Below, in pieces: positions 27,863-30,733 of a stretch of 30,733 nucleotides of DNA. The DNA is from Hypsibius dujardini. Taxonomy: Eukaryota > Tardigrada > Eutardigrada > Parachela > Hypsibiidae. Under the pieces are notes generated by a model. The model ran no database searches. It was not told where the DNA came from and was given only the letters and a program-made list of their open reading frames with translations. The stretch is from contig LRSR01012874.1 in NCBI GenBank assembly GCA_001579985.1, forward strand, positions 1 through 30,733. The letters run 5' to 3'. The position numbers and the translations under genes are program-made. Numbering within the stretch: position 1 is the first letter of the stretch; each line of letters begins with the position of its first letter.

Positions 27863-30500
27863 TTAATAAAAAGTCTCAGCAACCATTGACATGTACCGTG
27901 ATCTCCGGTATCGTGAAAGCGCAATTATGAGTAGAACTGCTCCACCCACGAACCCCAAAATGCCTTTAAGAACAAAAACAGCCGTGTGTGTCTGTCCGGT
28001 GGCCATTATCAGCCAACCTACAACAAACCAAACACAGCCGATGAAGGTGCAGTTGTCGAATTGCCTTACAGTAGGGAGTTCAAAAATGTGTACCAGTATC
28101 GCATAAAACAACAGTCTTGCATGCATGCCTTACCAGCGAAAGGGGGCCCAGCCAACGCGGCGACGCCACGAAATAGTCCGATGTTTCCGTAGATGGGACC
28201 GAACAGACCGATACCGAACAGATCCACCAGGACGACCGTCGTCAAGGCGAACATGCACCCTGTAAATTGGCAGCAAATGAAAATATTTCAGACACCTCAA
28301 CTAAAGTGTAAGTTTACGCCGAATTGACCAAAATTTAATAGAATGCGTAGACCTAATTGAGCCACAGCATAAATTTAACACTTTCTGTTAACTGACAAGT
28401 GTCTTGGCTTCTCAAATAATTGTGCTTGGATTCTCAAATCGAAGCCGAATTTACATCACATCAAATGAATCAGATCTTTTTTACCGTCTGCCTACAAAGT
28501 CTGCGTACTTGCAAGGCACGCAACCGATGTCGATTGTTACGTACCGTAACCAGCTCCGAAGATAACAGCATAAATTGCCAACGACCAAAAGGACGTCCCC
28601 AGCACGCTGAATGCCGTCGCCACACCGTACGTCATAATTGTTCCACTCAATAAATACAAGCTGCTCTTTGGAAACCGATTGGCCAGCGCTCCAAACAATA
28701 ATCGGCCACAAGTATTGGCAATCCCCAAAATAGACAAGACATACGACGCTTGCATGGGCTCCACGCCCAAATCCAAGACCGCTCGGTTGTAGAGGAACAC
28801 CAACGGACCCATGGACGAGACAAAGGTGAGAAATTGGCTTACAGCGAAGAGCCAAAAGGTCCGCGACCGAACAACACTTCCCATGGTCTCGTATACTTTC
28901 GGTGCACAATTAGGAAGCATCATCAACGGAAAGGGTTTAGGTGAACCATCATCCAACGGAGCTTTTTGAAGCGGAATCCGTTCGTTTTTGCTTTCAATGA
29001 CGTCGTTGTATTTTTTACATTTTTCGTTTGGAGGAATTGGTCGGAGTAAAAGAGCAAAAACACAGCCTTGTAAGGCTAAGCCTCCTTCGATCAATAAAGC
29101 TCCTTCTCCGCCGTAGTGGTCAATTAAGAGGCGGAAAAAAGGCGCGCAAACGAAGATTCCGATTCCGGCGCCGGAAACCGCTATGCCGGTGGCCAAGGGG
29201 CGTTTCTGGTCGAACCACCGACTGACCGCCGTGACTGAGGCGATGAACATGAACCCGGACCCAATGCCGGCGATCAAGCCGAAGCTGACGATGACAATGT
29301 AGATGGAGTGGGAATAAGCGGCGGCGCAGCAGGCGCAACCGGCGATTATACTGCCGGAGAATGAGACCGCGGCGGTGCCAATTTTGTTGGTTAACCATCC
29401 TGACACGGGGCCTGCAAAAAATGAGGCTCAGTGCTCGGTGCTAGAAACTTTCTTATACGAAGTACATAAATAATGCTGTGTGCTAGTTACTAGACTGCAG
29501 TGTGTGCTAGACAGTGTGTGCTAGAGACTGCAGTTTTATTTTGTAACGTCAATCTTCGTCGTTGATACAGGAATCAACGCAAACATTTGATCACTTTCGA
29601 ATGCGTCTGACAATGTGAATACTACCCGAAATCACTAGCTTGGCTCGATGGCTGATGGCATTTTTATGACATTTCAGTGAGCACTTACTCAAAATAATAT
29701 CTCAAAAATGCAATGAAAATTGTAGGTCTGCTATCAGTTAGTTTTATTTCAATTTATGGGTTTCTGGCACTCAGTATTATTGATATACAGTAATCAGTGC
29801 TAGAAATTTTGTAGAACCGAGACACAATAACTCCATGCTAGCATCAGATAATCTGTAGCATCGAGCCACTTCGCAATATTAATTCCCCTGATGAGCAATT
29901 TTCATGAATTTGTCTGGATATTGTACTGCATTTTTTGGTTTTAGCTAATTACAGGTACAATACGCGTACCACATATTGTACCCATAGTTCCGACTTTAGA
30001 GCTCCGGAGAAACTTCGAAAATCATAATTGCTATCTACAGCATGAGTTTATAAAGGTCCGAGTAAATATAACCTATGGAATTTGCTCAAATCTTCCACGG
30101 CCCATGCAGGGTCTCCTTAGTGCGGGCTTTCAATATTTTAGTACTCATGGACCCCTATTCGCTGAAACTCAGTTCAGTTAATCGCACTGGAATCCGCTCT
30201 TTCTTCCCTTTTTTGAATTCGATACATTTTGTTTTACTCACCCATTCCGAAGAAGGTGGCAAAATGCATGGCGGAGACCCACGCCGCGGTCGAAGATGTC
30301 ACCTGAAATTTCTCCATGAAAAAGGGATAGTACACTCCAACCGTGTAGGCGATCCCGATGGATAGCACATGCTGCATGAATGATGCAAAGACGATGACCC
30401 AACCGAAACCGCCGTCGGGTGCTCTTGGTTGGAATTCAGTTCGTCCATCATTGGGGGAGATTGTTGTTGCACTTGCAGCTTCTTCATGTTTGACACCCAT
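27863..30500 (-). CDS. Monocarboxylate-transporter-like MFS protein (SLC16 type), 4 exons
   Basis: Exons on the minus strand: 30500-30242, 29411-28545, 28259-28134, 28017-27863 (1407 nt, 468 residues plus stop), all introns phase 1. The two signature motifs of the monocarboxylate transporter family are present: PDGGFGW at 28-34 before helix 1, and WFDQKRPLATGIAVSGAGIG around helix 5. A charged central loop (about 190-250; CKKYNDVIESKNERIPLQK) separates two six-helix halves. GPPFAG|WLIMATG near the C-terminus also matches the family. SLC16 members carry lactate, pyruvate, ketone bodies, aromatic amino acids or thyroid hormone across the plasma membrane, often proton-linked; the substrate cannot be read here. 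Met at 30500 is the first ATG in frame. The gene converges on the triple-Pmp3 gene. Intron 1 (29412-30241) has scattered GTGCTAGA words but no gene. Confidence 0.93.
29412..30241. other. Intron 1 of the MFS gene with recurring GTGCTAGA words
   Basis: GTGCTAG(A/T) occurs at 29438, 29480, 29504, 29518 and 29798, partly with CTGCAGT spacing (29493-29533). The rest is unremarkable A/T-rich intron. Confidence 0.5.
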
Positions 30501-30733
30501 CGAAAGCCCAATTCGCTCCGAAAATATAATTAAAAACACCGGACTTTAAAGCACAATATGCCGCAGGTTTCTGCAATTCCACTCCGTGTGTGGCATTCAT
30601 GTATGCACGTGTATTTGGCCGGTATCTGGCGTGGATCACGGGGCACAGAGGAATCCAGGCGCTAGCATTGTGCAAATTAGATACGACAGTCTGATTATAG
30701 TCCGCATTCCAGACCGTGATGATTGAAAGTTGC

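Noticed and set aside
29120-29398. Arg-rich minus-strand frame overlapping the transporter
   Set aside because: Shadow of the MFS exon in another frame.
1-30733. LTR or retroviral-type elements and LINE reverse transcriptase
   Set aside because: No reverse-transcriptase, integrase or gag-like frame and no long direct terminal repeats were seen; all recognisable mobile DNA is of the cut-and-paste or MITE type.

Overview
The window is nuclear DNA from an animal, most likely an invertebrate. Its genes are split by many GT-AG introns (plus one GC-AG), it has TATA-type promoters, microsatellites and DNA transposons, and the gene families are metazoan. The species cannot be named from the sequence. 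Every gene model was built by hand from splice signals, reading-phase agreement and family motifs; each multi-exon model sums to a whole number of codons. I found no tRNA, rRNA, CRISPR or retroviral/LTR structure. || Layout: positions 1-1843 (+) hold the last five exons of an M13 (neprilysin/ECE-like) zinc metallopeptidase. Positions 3326-13017 (+) hold a complete 19-exon tandem paralogue predicted to encode a 909-residue type II membrane protease with an intact zinc site. Its introns carry several non-autonomous DNA elements: a foldback element at 5773-6510, a pogo-like deletion derivative at 9131-9784, and A/T-rich repeat copies. Positions 13.3-18.4 kb are a transposon-rich block: a mariner/Tc1-type relic, a CAGT/CAGA microsatellite, a small MITE, and a 2.4-kb pogo-like element with TIRs of about 193 bp. 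|| On the minus strand, 19414-20310 encodes a cystatin/stefin-type cysteine protease inhibitor. 22.0-23.15 kb carries two tyrosine-rich coding stretches: a broken or truncated repeat protein and a 72-residue secreted peptide whose start lies at the edge of a 9-bp minisatellite. Positions 24427-25602 (+) encode the most unusual gene, a membrane protein with three tandem Pmp3/UPF0057 domains, each interrupted by an intron at the same residue and phase. Positions 27863-30500 (-) encode a monocarboxylate-transporter-like MFS protein (SLC16 type). || The genes do not form an obvious pathway. The two M13 proteases are a local tandem duplication that shares intron positions and the loss of a particular cysteine pair. 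The rest look like unrelated neighbours separated by transposon debris. The observations most worth following up are the triple-Pmp3 protein, the paired cysteine loss in the proteases, and the tyrosine-rich secreted-peptide locus.
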